NCBI RefSeq assembly: GCF_026340565.1
Contig: NZ_JAPEPB010000001.1
Span: forward strand, 6,422,001-6,486,000
DNA length: 64,000 nt
Reading direction: 5' to 3'
DNA from: Kitasatospora sp. NBC_01287
GTDB taxonomy: Bacteria > Actinomycetota > Actinomycetes > Streptomycetales > Streptomycetaceae
Numbering within the stretch: the first letter of the stretch is position 1; every line of letters begins with the position of its first letter. This document shows positions 1-10,145 of this stretch, piece after piece. The notes under the pieces were generated by a model. The model ran no database searches and was not told the DNA's origin. It was given only the letters and a program-made list of their open reading frames with translations. Made by a program: the position numbers and the translations under genes.

Positions 1-407
1 GTGGTGCGGATCAGCTCCACCGTCTGGCGCAGGGTGATCGCCCGGGTCAGCTCCCGCGGGGCGGTGCCGAAGACGTCGGTGCTGATCGCCTGCGGGGCCT
101 CGGGGTGGCGGTACCACTCGGTGAAGGCGGCGATGCCGGCCTGGGCGACCAGGCCGATCCAGGAGCGGTGCTCGGGCGGCATCCGGCGGTACCAGCCGAG
201 CTGGTCGTCCATCCGGGCAATGGCGGCGGTGGCCAGCTTGCCGGCCGATTTCTCCAGGCGCTTGAGGGTGGCGGCGCGCAACTCGGCGCGCTCGGCCGCT
301 AGCCGGCGCTCCACGGCGGTGCCGCCGGAGGTGGCGATCTGCCGTGCGGACCGCTTGCCGGCGGGCTGGTTCTGGTCGTCGGTGGCTGGAGCTGAGGGGG
401 CTGGCAC
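1..407 (-). CDS. fasR: PucR-type transcriptional regulator FasR, N-terminal part (runs off left edge)
   Basis: Translating the minus strand gives a protein containing MDDQLGWYRRMPPEHRSW followed by IGLVAQAGIAAFTEWYRHP. This is the signature N-terminal region of the Streptomyces regulator that activates the fatty-acid synthase operon (fabD-fabH-acpP-fabF), which normally lies just downstream, here outside the window. The GTG at 407 is the first possible start after an in-frame TGA. No clear Shine-Dalgarno sequence is seen. About 135 residues are present; the C-terminal PucR helix-turn-helix is missing because the window ends. It is divergent from the pirin gene. The assignment rests on remembered family sequence, so the product is likely but not proven. 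Confidence 0.8.
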   Translation of the reverse strand, partial: MPAPSAPATDDQNQPAGKRSARQIATSGGTAVERRLAAERAELRAATLKRLEKSAGKLATAAIARMDDQLGWYRRMPPEHRSWIGLVAQAGIAAFTEWYRHPEAPQAISTDVFGTAPRELTRAITLRQTVELIRT

Positions 408-501
408 AGGGACAAGACTGCCTCACCGCGCGCCTGCTTCGCGCCCACCCCCCGGCCGCGAGCGCGGAGAGACCGCGTGCGCACCGGCTACGGTGGGTCA
501 G

Positions 502-1275
502 GTGACCGACCCTGCGCGCCCCCGGGCCGACCTGCGCCGTACCGCTGAACGCTACCGCTCCGCACCCGCGCCGGGAGTGGAAACCCGGCACGCCTTCTCC
601 TTCGCCGGCCACTACGACCCGAAGAACGTTCACTTCGGCCCGCTGCTCGCCTGCAACGAGGAGGTCCTGGCGCCCGGCGCCGGGTTCGAGACGCACCGCC
701 ACCGGGACATGGAGATCGTCACGTGGGTGCTGGAGGGCGCCCTCGCGCATCGGGACGACGACGGCCACGCCGGGGTGGTGCGCCCCGGGATGGTGCAGCA
801 CCTGAGCGCGGGGCGCGGCGTCGGCCACACCGAGCGCAACATCGGCGGGGCCGGGGTGCCGGTCCGCTTCGTGCAGATGTGGCTGCAGCCGGACGTCTTC
901 GGGACCGAGCCCTCGTACGGCCTGCGCCGGGTGGAGCCGGCCGCCGACGGGCTGACGCTGCTCGCCTCGGGCCTGGAGCGGGACGCCGGTGGCGAGGCGC
1001 TGCGGCTGCGCCGCTCGGACGCCGCCCTGCACCTGGTCAGCGCCGGGCCGGACCAGCCGCTGCCCGATCTGCCCCGAGCCCCCTGGCGGTACGCGCATCT
1101 GACCCGGGGTTCGCTCGGCTACCGCACCATCCCGGGGCCGCGCGGGGTTGGCCGGTCGATGGAGGCGGGCGACAGCCTGCGGCTCACCGATGAGGCCTTC
1201 GCCGCCCCGGTGGCCGGGCCCGAGGGCGCCGAGCTGCTGTTCTGGGAGTTGCACTCGGACCTGAAGCTCGGGTGA
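502..1275 (+). CDS. Pirin family protein (bicupin)
   Basis: The 257-residue product has the pirin N-terminal cupin: NVHFGPLLACNEEVLAPGAG, then the metal-binding HRHRDMEIVTWVLEG stretch and HLSAGRGVGHTERN, with the His residues and Glu expected to hold the non-haem metal. A second, less conserved cupin follows. Pirins act as quercetinase-like dioxygenases or redox-sensing regulators; the substrate here cannot be told. GTG at 502 is chosen; GTG at 493 is in frame and would add three residues. No good ribosome site separates the two. The gene is divergent from fasR with a gap of under 100 bp. Confidence 0.85.
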   Translation: MTDPARPRADLRRTAERYRSAPAPGVETRHAFSFAGHYDPKNVHFGPLLACNEEVLAPGAGFETHRHRDMEIVTWVLEGALAHRDDDGHAGVVRPGMVQHLSAGRGVGHTERNIGGAGVPVRFVQMWLQPDVFGTEPSYGLRRVEPAADGLTLLASGLERDAGGEALRLRRSDAALHLVSAGPDQPLPDLPRAPWRYAHLTRGSLGYRTIPGPRGVGRSMEAGDSLRLTDEAFAAPVAGPEGAELLFWELHSDLKLG

Positions 1276-1310
1276 CCGGGTGACCGGGTGACCTGCGGCC
1301 CGTCAGCCCG

Positions 1311-1622
1311 TCAGCCGCCGCGCGGGAGCGTCCAGGCCGGCGAGTCGTCCGGCGGTAGCGGCCGCACCCGCCAACCGGTGCGGTCGGCGTCCTCGTCCCA
1401 GAACGGGACATCCCCGTAGTACAGGCCGTAGGCCCAGTACTCGGCGGACTCGTGGCACACCAGGTCGGGGTAGGGGGCGAAGGAGAGCGGCCCCCAGGCA
1501 TGGTTGAGCCGTGCCACCGCCTCGGCCCGGTCGATCGCGAACAGCGCCCGCAGCTCGGCCGCGATCTGCCCGAAGAAGTCGAGCATCCCGGGGTCGGCCG
1601 CCATCAGGAACTCGTCGGCCAC
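1311..1622 (-). CDS. Conserved hypothetical small protein
   Basis: A 103-residue soluble protein starting at GTG 1622, only a few bases after the stop of the serine hydrolase, so it is probably co-transcribed and possibly coupled. It is rich in aromatic residues (AEYWAYGLYYGDVPFW) and ends PAWTLPRGG. There is no signal peptide or membrane segment. I do not recognise a family. Coding is supported by natural amino-acid composition and by its position directly behind the hydrolase on the same strand. Confidence 0.6.
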   Translation of the reverse strand: MADEFLMAADPGMLDFFGQIAAELRALFAIDRAEAVARLNHAWGPLSFAPYPDLVCHESAEYWAYGLYYGDVPFWDEDADRTGWRVRPLPPDDSPAWTLPRGG

Positions 1623-1628
1623 GCCCGG

Positions 1629-2462
1629 TCAGCCCCGCAGCTCCGCGAGCACCGCGTCGCTCAGCGGCGGCCAGGCCTCGGCCGCCCACGGCCCGAAGTC
1701 CCGGTCCGCCAGCGCCACGCAGGCCGCGCCCGCCACCGGGTCGACCCAGAGGAAGGTGCCGGACTGGCCGAAGTGGCCGAAGGTGCCGGGCGAGTTGGCG
1801 CCGCCGGTCCAGTGCGGGGTCTTGCCGTCGCGGATCTCGAAGCCGAGCCCCCAGTCGTTGGGCTTCTGGTGCCCGTAGCCCGGCAGCACGCCGCTCAGCC
1901 CGGGGAAGGCCACCTCGCGGGTGGCGGCGGCCACCGTCGAGGGGTCCAGCAGGCGCGGGGCCTGCAACTCGGCGACGAACCGGGCCAGGTCGGCGGCGGT
2001 GGAGACGCCGCCCGCGCCGGCCGGGGTGCGGTGCGCGGCCTCGATGGCGGTGTCGGCCATGCCCAGCGGCTGGAAGACCGCCTCGGCCGCGTACCGCTCG
2101 AACGGGATCCCGGCCGCCTTGGCCAGGGTCTCGGCCAGCACGTCGAAGCCCGCGTTGGAGTACAGCCGCCGGGTGCCGGGCGCGGCCATCGTCCGGTTCT
2201 CGTCGAAGGCCAGGCCGGAGGTGTGGGCGAGCAGGTGGCGGACCGTCGAGCCCTCGGGGCCCGCCGGGTCGTCCAGCTCGAAGACGCCCTCCTCCACCGC
2301 GACCAGCGCCGCGTAGGCGGTCAGCGGCTTGGTCACCGACGCCAGCTGGAACCGGTGGTGCTGCGGGCCGTGCGCGCCCAGCAGTGCGCCGTCCGCGCCC
2401 CGCACCACCGCCACGGCCGCCGCCCCGACCGGCCACTCCTCGATCATCCGCAAGCTCTGCAT
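1629..2462 (-). CDS. Beta-lactamase-fold serine hydrolase (class C / esterase type)
   Basis: A 277-residue protein with the class C beta-lactamase / PBP4-like fold. QLASVTKPLTAYAAL carries the SxxK motif (Ser nucleophile and general-base Lys) about 45 residues in. HLLAHTSGL and the Tyr in RRLYSNAGFD match the second motif, and HFGQSGTFLW stands where the KTG-like third motif lies. No signal peptide is seen, so it is likely a cytoplasmic esterase or peptidase rather than a true beta-lactamase. The start is ATG 2462 (MQSLRMIEEW); an upstream in-frame start would run through the divergent promoter. It is divergent from the MerR gene and shares about 100 bp of regulatory DNA with it. Confidence 0.85.
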   Translation of the reverse strand: MQSLRMIEEWPVGAAAVAVVRGADGALLGAHGPQHHRFQLASVTKPLTAYAALVAVEEGVFELDDPAGPEGSTVRHLLAHTSGLAFDENRTMAAPGTRRLYSNAGFDVLAETLAKAAGIPFERYAAEAVFQPLGMADTAIEAAHRTPAGAGGVSTAADLARFVAELQAPRLLDPSTVAAATREVAFPGLSGVLPGYGHQKPNDWGLGFEIRDGKTPHWTGGANSPGTFGHFGQSGTFLWVDPVAGAACVALADRDFGPWAAEAWPPLSDAVLAELRG

Positions 2463-2494
2463 GGGACGAACTCTAGTGCCGTTCAAGGGCATGC

Positions 2495-2525
2495 TTGCTT
2501 GGAGTGCACTCCAACTCGATAGCGT
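2495..2525 (+). promoter_or_regulatory. MerR-type promoter with palindromic operator
   Basis: A perfect 16-bp palindrome TTGGAGTGCACTCCAA lies at 2499-2514. It sits between a -35-like TTGCTT (2495-2500) and a -10-like TAGCGT (2520-2525), giving a 19-bp spacer. Over-long 19-20-bp spacers with the operator inside are the hallmark of MerR-regulated promoters, where the activator bends DNA to realign the boxes. It stands 40 bp upstream of the merR-aldo/keto reductase pair, implying autoregulation of that operon. Confidence 0.8.
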
Positions 2526-2564
2526 CGTGCCCATCACGCCGCACCACCTCAGGGGGGGACGCCC

Positions 2565-3077
2565 ATGAGCGCCGTACCAGCAGAGTCACTCGCCGGCCGG
2601 CTCGCCGAGCCGGCCGCCCGCGCGGTCGTCGACCAGGTCCTGCACGACTGCGGGGCGGACTACCACCGGCCCGCCGAGCCGTCCGAGCCCACCGCGCCGT
2701 CCGAGCCCGCCGACACCACGCTGCGCCACACCATCAGCGAGGTCGCCGCCCGCACCGGGCTGACCGCCCACACGCTGCGCTGGTACGAGCGGATCGGCCT
2801 GCTCGACCCGATCGACCGCTCGCACGCCGGCCGGCGGCTGTACAGCGACGGCGACCTCAGCCGGCTGGCCTTCCTGAGCCGCCTGCGGCTGACCGCCATG
2901 CCGGTGGCCGACATGCTCCGCTACGTGGAGCTGGCCCGCGAGGGCGACCACACCTTCGAGGGGCGGCGGGACCTGCTGATCGCCCACCGCGACGAGGTCC
3001 GGCAGAAGATCGCCGACCTGCACGCCACGCTCGCGGTGCTGGACTACAAGATCGACATCTACTCAGGGAAGAAGTAG
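2565..3077 (+). CDS. MerR family transcriptional regulator
   Basis: A 170-residue protein. After about 50 unstructured Pro/Glu-rich residues comes the MerR winged helix: TISEVAARTGLTAHTLRWYER (split here only for length: T-H-T-L-R-W-Y-E-R is the recognition helix end), then IGLLDPIDR and GRRLYSDGDL. A dimerising coiled coil follows (RRDLLIAHRDEVRQKIADL). There are no Cys effector ligands, so it is not a metal sensor; it fits the MerR subgroup paired with aldo/keto reductases. A strong ribosome site (AGGGGGGGA) precedes ATG 2565. The reductase starts 6 bp after its stop. Confidence 0.9.
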   Translation: MSAVPAESLAGRLAEPAARAVVDQVLHDCGADYHRPAEPSEPTAPSEPADTTLRHTISEVAARTGLTAHTLRWYERIGLLDPIDRSHAGRRLYSDGDLSRLAFLSRLRLTAMPVADMLRYVELAREGDHTFEGRRDLLIAHRDEVRQKIADLHATLAVLDYKIDIYSGKK

Positions 3078-3082
3078 CGCGC

Positions 3083-4099
<1,017 letters not shown>

Positions 4100-4116
4100 C
4101 CGAGTACCCTGCTGCG

Positions 4117-4683
<567 letters not shown>

Positions 4684-4711
4684 GCCTCGGCACACCGGGC
4701 CCCGCCCGGCC

Positions 4712-5890
4712 TCAGCCGGCCCGGTAGACCACGGCCTGGTAGTGGCCCAGCGCGATCGCCGCGAAGTTGAAGAGGCTGGCGGTGCCGGGGCTGAAGTAGC
4801 CCACGTGCCCCGCGGCGCCGGCCGAGGAGATCTGCTCGGCGCCGAAGTCCGGGTCGGTCGGGTCGGCGCCGTGCCCCAGGCCCCCGACCTGCAGGTACGG
4901 CACGTCGCCGATCCAGTCGCTGGGGTTGCGGGTGGCCCACAGGTGCACGCCGGTGCCCAGCTCGTCCGCGTTCTGCACGCCCATGCCGGGGCTGGCCAGC
5001 ACCACCATGTCGGTGGTCGTGCCGTGCAGCTCGGGTGCCACGGTGCCGCACACCACGCTGCCGTAGGAGTGGCAGAGCAGGGTCGGCGGCGCGACCGGGT
5101 CACTGGTCTGCTTCAGCCCGTCCAGCAGCCGGACCAGGCGCGGCGCGCCCGCGTCGGCCAGCCGTGAGGTGACCGCGTCCGGTCCCAGACCCACCGGGGT
5201 GACGTAGCCGGTCCAGGCGATGACGGCGGTCCGCACGCCCGGGTCCTGCTGCTTCTCCTCGGCCTGCAGCGCGCGGGCCATGCCCGCGGGGGAGCGCAGC
5301 GGGTCGACCGCCCGGTCGTGGTGGCCGAGGTCGGTGTCCGAGCCCGGCACGATCACCGAGACCCGCTGGGCGTTCGCCAGGTCGCCGAAGACCTCGGTGA
5401 CCAGGCCGCGGCCGCGCGGGTCGAAGGCCAGGATCTGGCGGCCGGGGGCCAGCAGCGCCTGGCAGTCGTTGGCCCGCGAGACGGCGAGCGCGTGGGTGGT
5501 CGCGTCGACCTTCTTGTCGGCGGCCACCGCCTTGGCCCGGGCCACCTCGGCGGCCAGCGCCAGCGCGTTGGCCTGGTAGCGCAGCCGCAGCGGGGCGCCG
5601 TCGAGGTTGCCCACCACCAGCGGGTAGGCGTGCGCCAGGCGGTCCTGCTGGTCGGCGGGGAGCGAGGCGAAGAAGGCCGCCACCGTGGCCGAGTCGGCGG
5701 TGCCCGGGTCGGGCAGCGGCCGCCCGAGCGACTGGTCGTGCACCCAGGCGGCCGACCCGGCGGGCGGGGTGGTGATCGCCACCTGCTCGTTCGAGGCCGC
5801 GGCCTGGGCCGCCGCGGCCCCGGCGTCGGCCAGCACCGCACAGGCCGCGAAAGCGCCGATCAGCATGCGCTTCAGCCGCCTGCGCTGCAT
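4712..5890 (-). CDS. Secreted DUF1023 alpha/beta hydrolase
   Basis: A 392-residue protein with a signal peptide: basic RRRLKR, hydrophobic MLIGAFAACAVLADAG, then AAAAQAA for cleavage. The mature part has VSVIVPGSDTDLG and the nucleophile elbow LLCHSYGSVVCG (GxSxG-like with His before Ser), and a His near GHGADPTDPDF / GHVGYFSP. This matches the DUF1023 lipase/esterase-like family common in actinobacterial secretomes. ATG 5890 is chosen because AGGAG lies 9 nt upstream; an in-frame TTG at 5899 would sit on top of that site. Substrate unknown. Confidence 0.85.
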   Translation of the reverse strand: MQRRRLKRMLIGAFAACAVLADAGAAAAQAAASNEQVAITTPPAGSAAWVHDQSLGRPLPDPGTADSATVAAFFASLPADQQDRLAHAYPLVVGNLDGAPLRLRYQANALALAAEVARAKAVAADKKVDATTHALAVSRANDCQALLAPGRQILAFDPRGRGLVTEVFGDLANAQRVSVIVPGSDTDLGHHDRAVDPLRSPAGMARALQAEEKQQDPGVRTAVIAWTGYVTPVGLGPDAVTSRLADAGAPRLVRLLDGLKQTSDPVAPPTLLCHSYGSVVCGTVAPELHGTTTDMVVLASPGMGVQNADELGTGVHLWATRNPSDWIGDVPYLQVGGLGHGADPTDPDFGAEQISSAGAAGHVGYFSPGTASLFNFAAIALGHYQAVVYRAG

Positions 5891-6017
5891 ACGCGTCAAC
5901 TCCTGGGGGTGGTACGAAGGACAACGTTCAGTCGGCCAGCGTATTAGGTCCCGGGGAGCGGTGGAGGCGCCCTAAACTGTGGGTTGAATCACAGTGACCG
6001 CGAGGCGGGTGGCCTCG

Positions 6018-6698
6018 TTAGGAGTGCCAGTCGCCGGTCAACGCCGGTGCGAGCTGGTCGAGATGGTGCTCGATCACCGCGATCATGCCCTCCGGTCCAT
6101 CCTCCTCGGCGCCGGCGCCCTGGCCGGACCAGGCCAGGTGGGCGGTGCGCACCGCCGCGCCGAAGACCGCCGCCAGCAGCCGCGGCCGCAGGTCGCGGGC
6201 CGGGTCCACCCCCTCGCGGGCGGCCAGGATCTCGACCACCCGCTGCTCCTGGTCGGCCGAGCGGCGCAGGTGGGCGGCGAGCAGGGTCGGCGTGGACTCG
6301 ATCAGCTGGACCAGCTCCAGCGCCGCGGTGACCCCGCGCGCGCCCTGGGCGTGCGCCGCGCTCAGGTCCCGCCAGGACTCGCAGATCGCCGCCCGCATCG
6401 CGGCCAGCGGGTTCTCCGCGGCGGGGCGGGCCCGCAGCCGCTCGATGAAGTACTCCTCGGCGTCCGTCAGCACCGCGAGCGCGGCCTCCTCCTTGTTGGC
6501 GAAGTAGCGGAAGAAGGTGCGCTGCGAGACGTCCACCGCCGCGGCGATCTCGTCGACGGTGGTGCGGGCGTAGCCCTGGCTGAGGAAGAGCCGGTGTGCC
6601 GCGTCCACCAGGGCGTCCCGGGTGCGCTGCTTCTTGCGCTCGCGCAGGCCCGGCGGGACGCCGGTCGGCGCCGGGCTCGGACTGGCAGTGGTGGCCAT
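6018..6698 (-). CDS. TetR family transcriptional regulator
   Basis: A 226-residue regulator. The N-terminal TetR helix-turn-helix is clear: RTRDALVDAAHRLFLSQGYA, TTVDEIAAAVDVSQRTFFRYF, then ANKEEAALAVL. The C-terminal ligand domain is typical and contains AAHLRRSADQEQRVVEILAA. The start is ATG 6698. No divergent transporter or enzyme gene lies next to it, so the target beyond itself is not obvious. A candidate operator stands upstream at 6775-6789. Confidence 0.9.
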   Translation of the reverse strand: MATTASPSPAPTGVPPGLRERKKQRTRDALVDAAHRLFLSQGYARTTVDEIAAAVDVSQRTFFRYFANKEEAALAVLTDAEEYFIERLRARPAAENPLAAMRAAICESWRDLSAAHAQGARGVTAALELVQLIESTPTLLAAHLRRSADQEQRVVEILAAREGVDPARDLRPRLLAAVFGAAVRTAHLAWSGQGAGAEEDGPEGMIAVIEHHLDQLAPALTGDWHS

Positions 6699-6740
6699 GT
6701 GGACACGATAGCGCGCGGACCCGGGTCGCCCCGGGAGAAA

Positions 6741-6789
6741 AGTCATGGACTGCTATAAGTCATGGATTGCCTAGTGTCAGCTACTGACA
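6741..6789. promoter_or_regulatory. Candidate TetR operator and direct repeats
   Basis: An inverted repeat TGTCAG-CTA-CTGACA occupies 6775-6789. Just left of it is a 13-bp direct repeat, AGTCATGGACTGC at 6741-6753 and AGTCATGGATTGC at 6758-6770, with a 17-bp period. Both lie 40-90 bp upstream of the tetR start, where an autoregulatory site is expected. Confidence 0.55.
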
Positions 6790-6870
6790 TACTCTCGTGC
6801 CGGGTGGTGCCCGCGCGGCCGAAGAGCTCGTGGGGACGGGCGGGGCCCGGGCGCCACCCAGTAGCCCGAT

Positions 6871-7158
6871 TCACGGCGCCGGCGAGCCGACCGCCCGGCC
6901 GGGCCGGTCCAGCGGCTGATTCAGCGCCCGGTCCGGCGACCGGTTCACGGGTCTGTTCACGGGCCTGCTCACGGGTCTGCTCATGGGCCGGTCCGGCGGA
7001 TGGTCGAGGGGCCGCTCGGCCGCCTCGCGCAGGTAGCGCGCACGCTCCTCGCGCTCCAGGTCGGGGAAGTAGTCCAGGAGGCGGACGGCGGCCTCGGTGG
7101 GGGTGAGGTGGACCTCCCGCAGCAGCCAGCGGGCGCGGCTCAGGATCTCGTCGTGCAT
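6871..7158 (-). CDS. Small hypothetical protein with Arg-Pro repeat tail
   Basis: A 95-residue protein from ATG 7158. The first 45 residues look well folded (DEILSRARWLLREVHLTPTE, then AAVRLLDYFPDLEREERARY). The rest is a low-complexity tail of degenerate four-residue units (SRPV, SRPV, NRPV, NRSP, NQPL), encoded by 12-bp near-repeats around 6945-6990. The ribosome site is weak. The natural composition of the N-terminal half supports it as real; function unknown. It lies upstream of tetR on the same strand. Confidence 0.5.
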   Translation of the reverse strand: MHDEILSRARWLLREVHLTPTEAAVRLLDYFPDLEREERARYLREAAERPLDHPPDRPMSRPVSRPVNRPVNRSPDRALNQPLDRPGRAVGSPAP

Positions 7159-7304
7159 GGGGCGATCATCACCACGGCCGGTGCGGGCGGGCGCGCGGAG
7201 CTGGGCCGGACGGGAGCCTCGCGACGGGAGACGTCGGCACGGGGCCGTCGGCGCGGGGACCCCGGCTCGCGTACCCCCGGCACCGGAGTGGCCGCACGGA
7301 AACA

Positions 7305-7345
7305 CCGAGGGCCGGGCTCCCCAGTGCGGGGAGCCCGGCCCTCGG
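7305..7345 (-). terminator. Strong hairpin terminator after aceE
   Basis: A perfect 18-bp stem (CCGAGGGCCGGGCTCCCC at 7305-7322 against 7328-7345) with a 5-nt loop AGTGC. It lies 50 bp beyond the aceE stop and is probably its terminator. Confidence 0.85.
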
Positions 7346-7394
7346 GCGGTCAGCGACCGGTCAGTGAGCGCTCAGTGAGCACTCGGCGGCCGGT

Positions 7395-10145
7395 TCAGGC
7401 GTCGCCGCCGGCCGCGCCCGGGTGGGCGGCGGCCACGTCCAGCAGCTGGTAGCGGTCGATCGCCTCCTTCAGCGCTGAGCGGTCGATCCTGCCCTGCTTG
7501 GCCAGCTCGGTCAGCACGCCGAGCACCACCGACTGCGCGTCGATGTGGAAGAACCGGCGCGCCGCGCCGCGGGTGTCGGCGAAGCCGAAACCGTCGGCAC
7601 CGAGCGACTGGTACTGGCCCGGCACCCAGCGCGCGATCTGGTCCGGCACCGCGCGCATCCAGTCGGAGACCGCGACGAACGGGCCCTCGGCGCCGGAGAG
7701 CTTCTCCGTCACGTAGGGGACGCGCTGCGGCTCCTCGGGGTGCAGCAGGTTGAACTCCTCGGCCTCCACCGCGTCGCGGCGCAGCTCGTTCCAGGAGGTC
7801 GCGGACCAGACGTCGGCCTTGACGTTCCACTCCGCGGCGAGGATGCGCTGGGCCTCCAGGGCCCACGGCACCGCCACGCCGGAGGCGAGGATCTGCGCGG
7901 GGATCTGGCCCGCCTCGGCGGCCCGGTACTTGTGGATGCCCTTGAGGATGCCCTCGACGTCCACGTTCTCGGGCTCGGCCGGCATCTGGATCGGCTCGTT
8001 GTAGACCGTCATGTAGTAGAAGACGTCCTCGCCGTGCGGGTGCTCGGCGGAGGAGCCGTACATCCGGCGCAGGCCGTCCTGCATGATGTGCGCGATCTCG
8101 AAGCCGTACGCCGGGTCGTAGGCGACGACGGCCGGGTTGGTCGAGGCGAGCAGCTGCGAGTGGCCGTCCGCGTGCTGCAGGCCCTCGCCGGTCAGCGTGG
8201 TGCGGCCGGCGGTGGCGCCGATCACGAAGCCGCGGGCCAGCTGGTCGGCCATCTGCCAGAACTGGTCGCCGGTGCGCTGGAACCCGAACATCGAGTAGAA
8301 GACGTAGACCGGGATCAGCGGCTCGCCGTGCGTCGCGTAGGACGAGCCGGCGGCGATCAGCGAGGCGGTGCAGCCCGCCTCGGAGATGCCGTCGTGCAGC
8401 ATCTGGCCGGTCGGCGACTCCTTGTAGGCCAGCAGCAGCTCGCGGTCGACCGACTCGTAGGTCTGGCCGAGCGGGTTGTAGATCTTGGCCGACGGGAAGA
8501 GCGAGTCCATGCCGAAGGTGCGGTACTCGTCGGGCGCGATCGGCACGAAGCGGTTGCCGATGCCCTTGTCCCGCATCAGGTCCTTGAGCACCCGGACGAA
8601 GGCCATCGTGGTGGCGATGGTCTGCTGGCCGGAGCCCTTCTTGACCGCCTTGTACGCGTCGTCGCCGGGCAGCTCCAGCTGACGCGCCCGCACCTTGCGG
8701 GTCGGCACGTAGCCGCCCAGCTCCCGGCGCCGGTCGTGCATGTACTGGATCTCTTCGGAGTCCTTGCCCGGGTGGTAGTAGGGCGGGTAGCCCTCGTCGA
8801 GCTGCTTGTCCGTGATCGGCAGGTGCAGGCGGTCGCGGAAGCGCTTCAGGTCCTCGACCGTCAGCTTCTTCATCTGGTGGGTGGCGTTGCGGCCCTCGAA
8901 GTTGGGGCCCAGCGTCCAGCCCTTGACGGTCTGCGCCAGGATCACGGTCGGCTGGCCCTGGTGCTCGCGGGCCGCCTTGAAGGCCGCGTAGACCTTCTTG
9001 TGGTCGTGGCCGCCGCGGCCCAGGTGCTGGATCTGCTGGTCGGTCATCGAGTCGACCATGGCGCGCAGCCGCAGGTCGTCGCCGAAGAAGTGCTCGCGGA
9101 TGTACGAGCCGGTCTCGGTGGCGTAGGTCTGGAACTGGCCGTCCGGGGTCGAGTTCAGCTTGTTGACCAGGACGCCGTCGCGGTCCTGCGCCAGCAGCGG
9201 GTCCCAGCTGCGGTCCCAGACCAGCTTGATGACGTTCCAGCCGGCGCCGCGGAACTGCGACTCCAGCTCCTGGATGATCTTGCCGTTGCCGCGGACCGGG
9301 CCGTCCAGGCGCTGCAGGTTGCAGTTGACCACGAAGGTCAGGTTGTCCAGGCCCTCGCGCGCGGCGAGCGACAGCTGGCCGAGCGACTCCGGCTCGTCCA
9401 TCTCGCCGTCGCCGAGGAAGGCGTAGACGTGCGACTGGGAGGTGTCCTTGATGCCGCGGTGCTCCAGGTAGCGGTTCATCCGGGCCTGGTAGATCGCGCC
9501 GAGCGGGCCGAGGCCCATCGAGACGGTCGGGAACTCCCAGAAGTCCGGCATCAGGCGCGGGTGCGGGTAGCTGGACAGGCCGTACGGGGCCTTCGACTTC
9601 TCCTGGCGGAAGGCGTCGAGCTGCTGCTCGCTGAGCCGGTCCAGCAGGAAGGCACGCGCGTAGATGCCGGGAGAGGCGTGACCCTGGAAGAAGATCTGGT
9701 CGCCGGACTCGCCGTCGGCGTCCTTGCCACGGAAGAAGTAGTTGAAGCCGACGTCGTAGAGCGACGCGGAGGAGGCGAAGGTGGCGATGTGCCCACCGAC
9801 GCCGATGCCCGGGCGCTGGGCGCGGGAGACCATCACGGCCGCGTTCCATCGGGTCGCGTTGAGGACCTTGCGCTCGATCTCCTCGTTGCCGGGGAAGAAC
9901 GGCTCGTCCTTGGTGGCGATGGTGTTGACGTAGTCCGTGCTGCGCATCTCGGGCACGGCGACACGCTTCTCGCGGGCGCGCTCGATCAGCCGGAGCATCA
10001 GGTAACGAGCACGCTCGCGCCCCCGCTCGTCAATGGCCGCGTCGAGCGACTCCAGCCATTCCGCGGTCTCCTCGGGATCGAAGTCCGGGACCTGACTCGG
10101 AAGGCCGCCAATGATGATCGGGTTGCGATCGGATCCGGAAGCCAC
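7395..10145 (-). CDS. aceE: Pyruvate dehydrogenase E1 component, homodimeric type
   Basis: A 916-residue thiamine-diphosphate enzyme that decarboxylates pyruvate and passes the acetyl group to the E2 lipoyl domain. The ThDP motif is visible as GDGEMDEPE (residues 245-253) ending in NCNLQ (274-278). GGHIATFASSASLYDVGFNY and QGHASPGIYARAFL match the E. coli AceE-type active site, and RTTLTGEGLQHADGHS the transketolase-like middle region. Length fits the homodimeric family. GTG 10145 has AAGGA 7 nt upstream. The gene stands alone, as is usual in actinobacteria where E2 and E3 are elsewhere. An 18-bp hairpin follows it. Confidence 0.97.
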   Translation of the reverse strand: MASGSDRNPIIIGGLPSQVPDFDPEETAEWLESLDAAIDERGRERARYLMLRLIERAREKRVAVPEMRSTDYVNTIATKDEPFFPGNEEIERKVLNATRWNAAVMVSRAQRPGIGVGGHIATFASSASLYDVGFNYFFRGKDADGESGDQIFFQGHASPGIYARAFLLDRLSEQQLDAFRQEKSKAPYGLSSYPHPRLMPDFWEFPTVSMGLGPLGAIYQARMNRYLEHRGIKDTSQSHVYAFLGDGEMDEPESLGQLSLAAREGLDNLTFVVNCNLQRLDGPVRGNGKIIQELESQFRGAGWNVIKLVWDRSWDPLLAQDRDGVLVNKLNSTPDGQFQTYATETGSYIREHFFGDDLRLRAMVDSMTDQQIQHLGRGGHDHKKVYAAFKAAREHQGQPTVILAQTVKGWTLGPNFEGRNATHQMKKLTVEDLKRFRDRLHLPITDKQLDEGYPPYYHPGKDSEEIQYMHDRRRELGGYVPTRKVRARQLELPGDDAYKAVKKGSGQQTIATTMAFVRVLKDLMRDKGIGNRFVPIAPDEYRTFGMDSLFPSAKIYNPLGQTYESVDRELLLAYKESPTGQMLHDGISEAGCTASLIAAGSSYATHGEPLIPVYVFYSMFGFQRTGDQFWQMADQLARGFVIGATAGRTTLTGEGLQHADGHSQLLASTNPAVVAYDPAYGFEIAHIMQDGLRRMYGSSAEHPHGEDVFYYMTVYNEPIQMPAEPENVDVEGILKGIHKYRAAEAGQIPAQILASGVAVPWALEAQRILAAEWNVKADVWSATSWNELRRDAVEAEEFNLLHPEEPQRVPYVTEKLSGAEGPFVAVSDWMRAVPDQIARWVPGQYQSLGADGFGFADTRGAARRFFHIDAQSVVLGVLTELAKQGRIDRSALKEAIDRYQLLDVAAAHPGAAGGDA

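Noticed and set aside
1..430. Plus-strand frame upstream of and in frame with the pirin gene, as if pirin had a long N-terminal extension
   Set aside because: It is Arg/Ser-rich noise opposite the clearly conserved FasR coding sequence on the minus strand.
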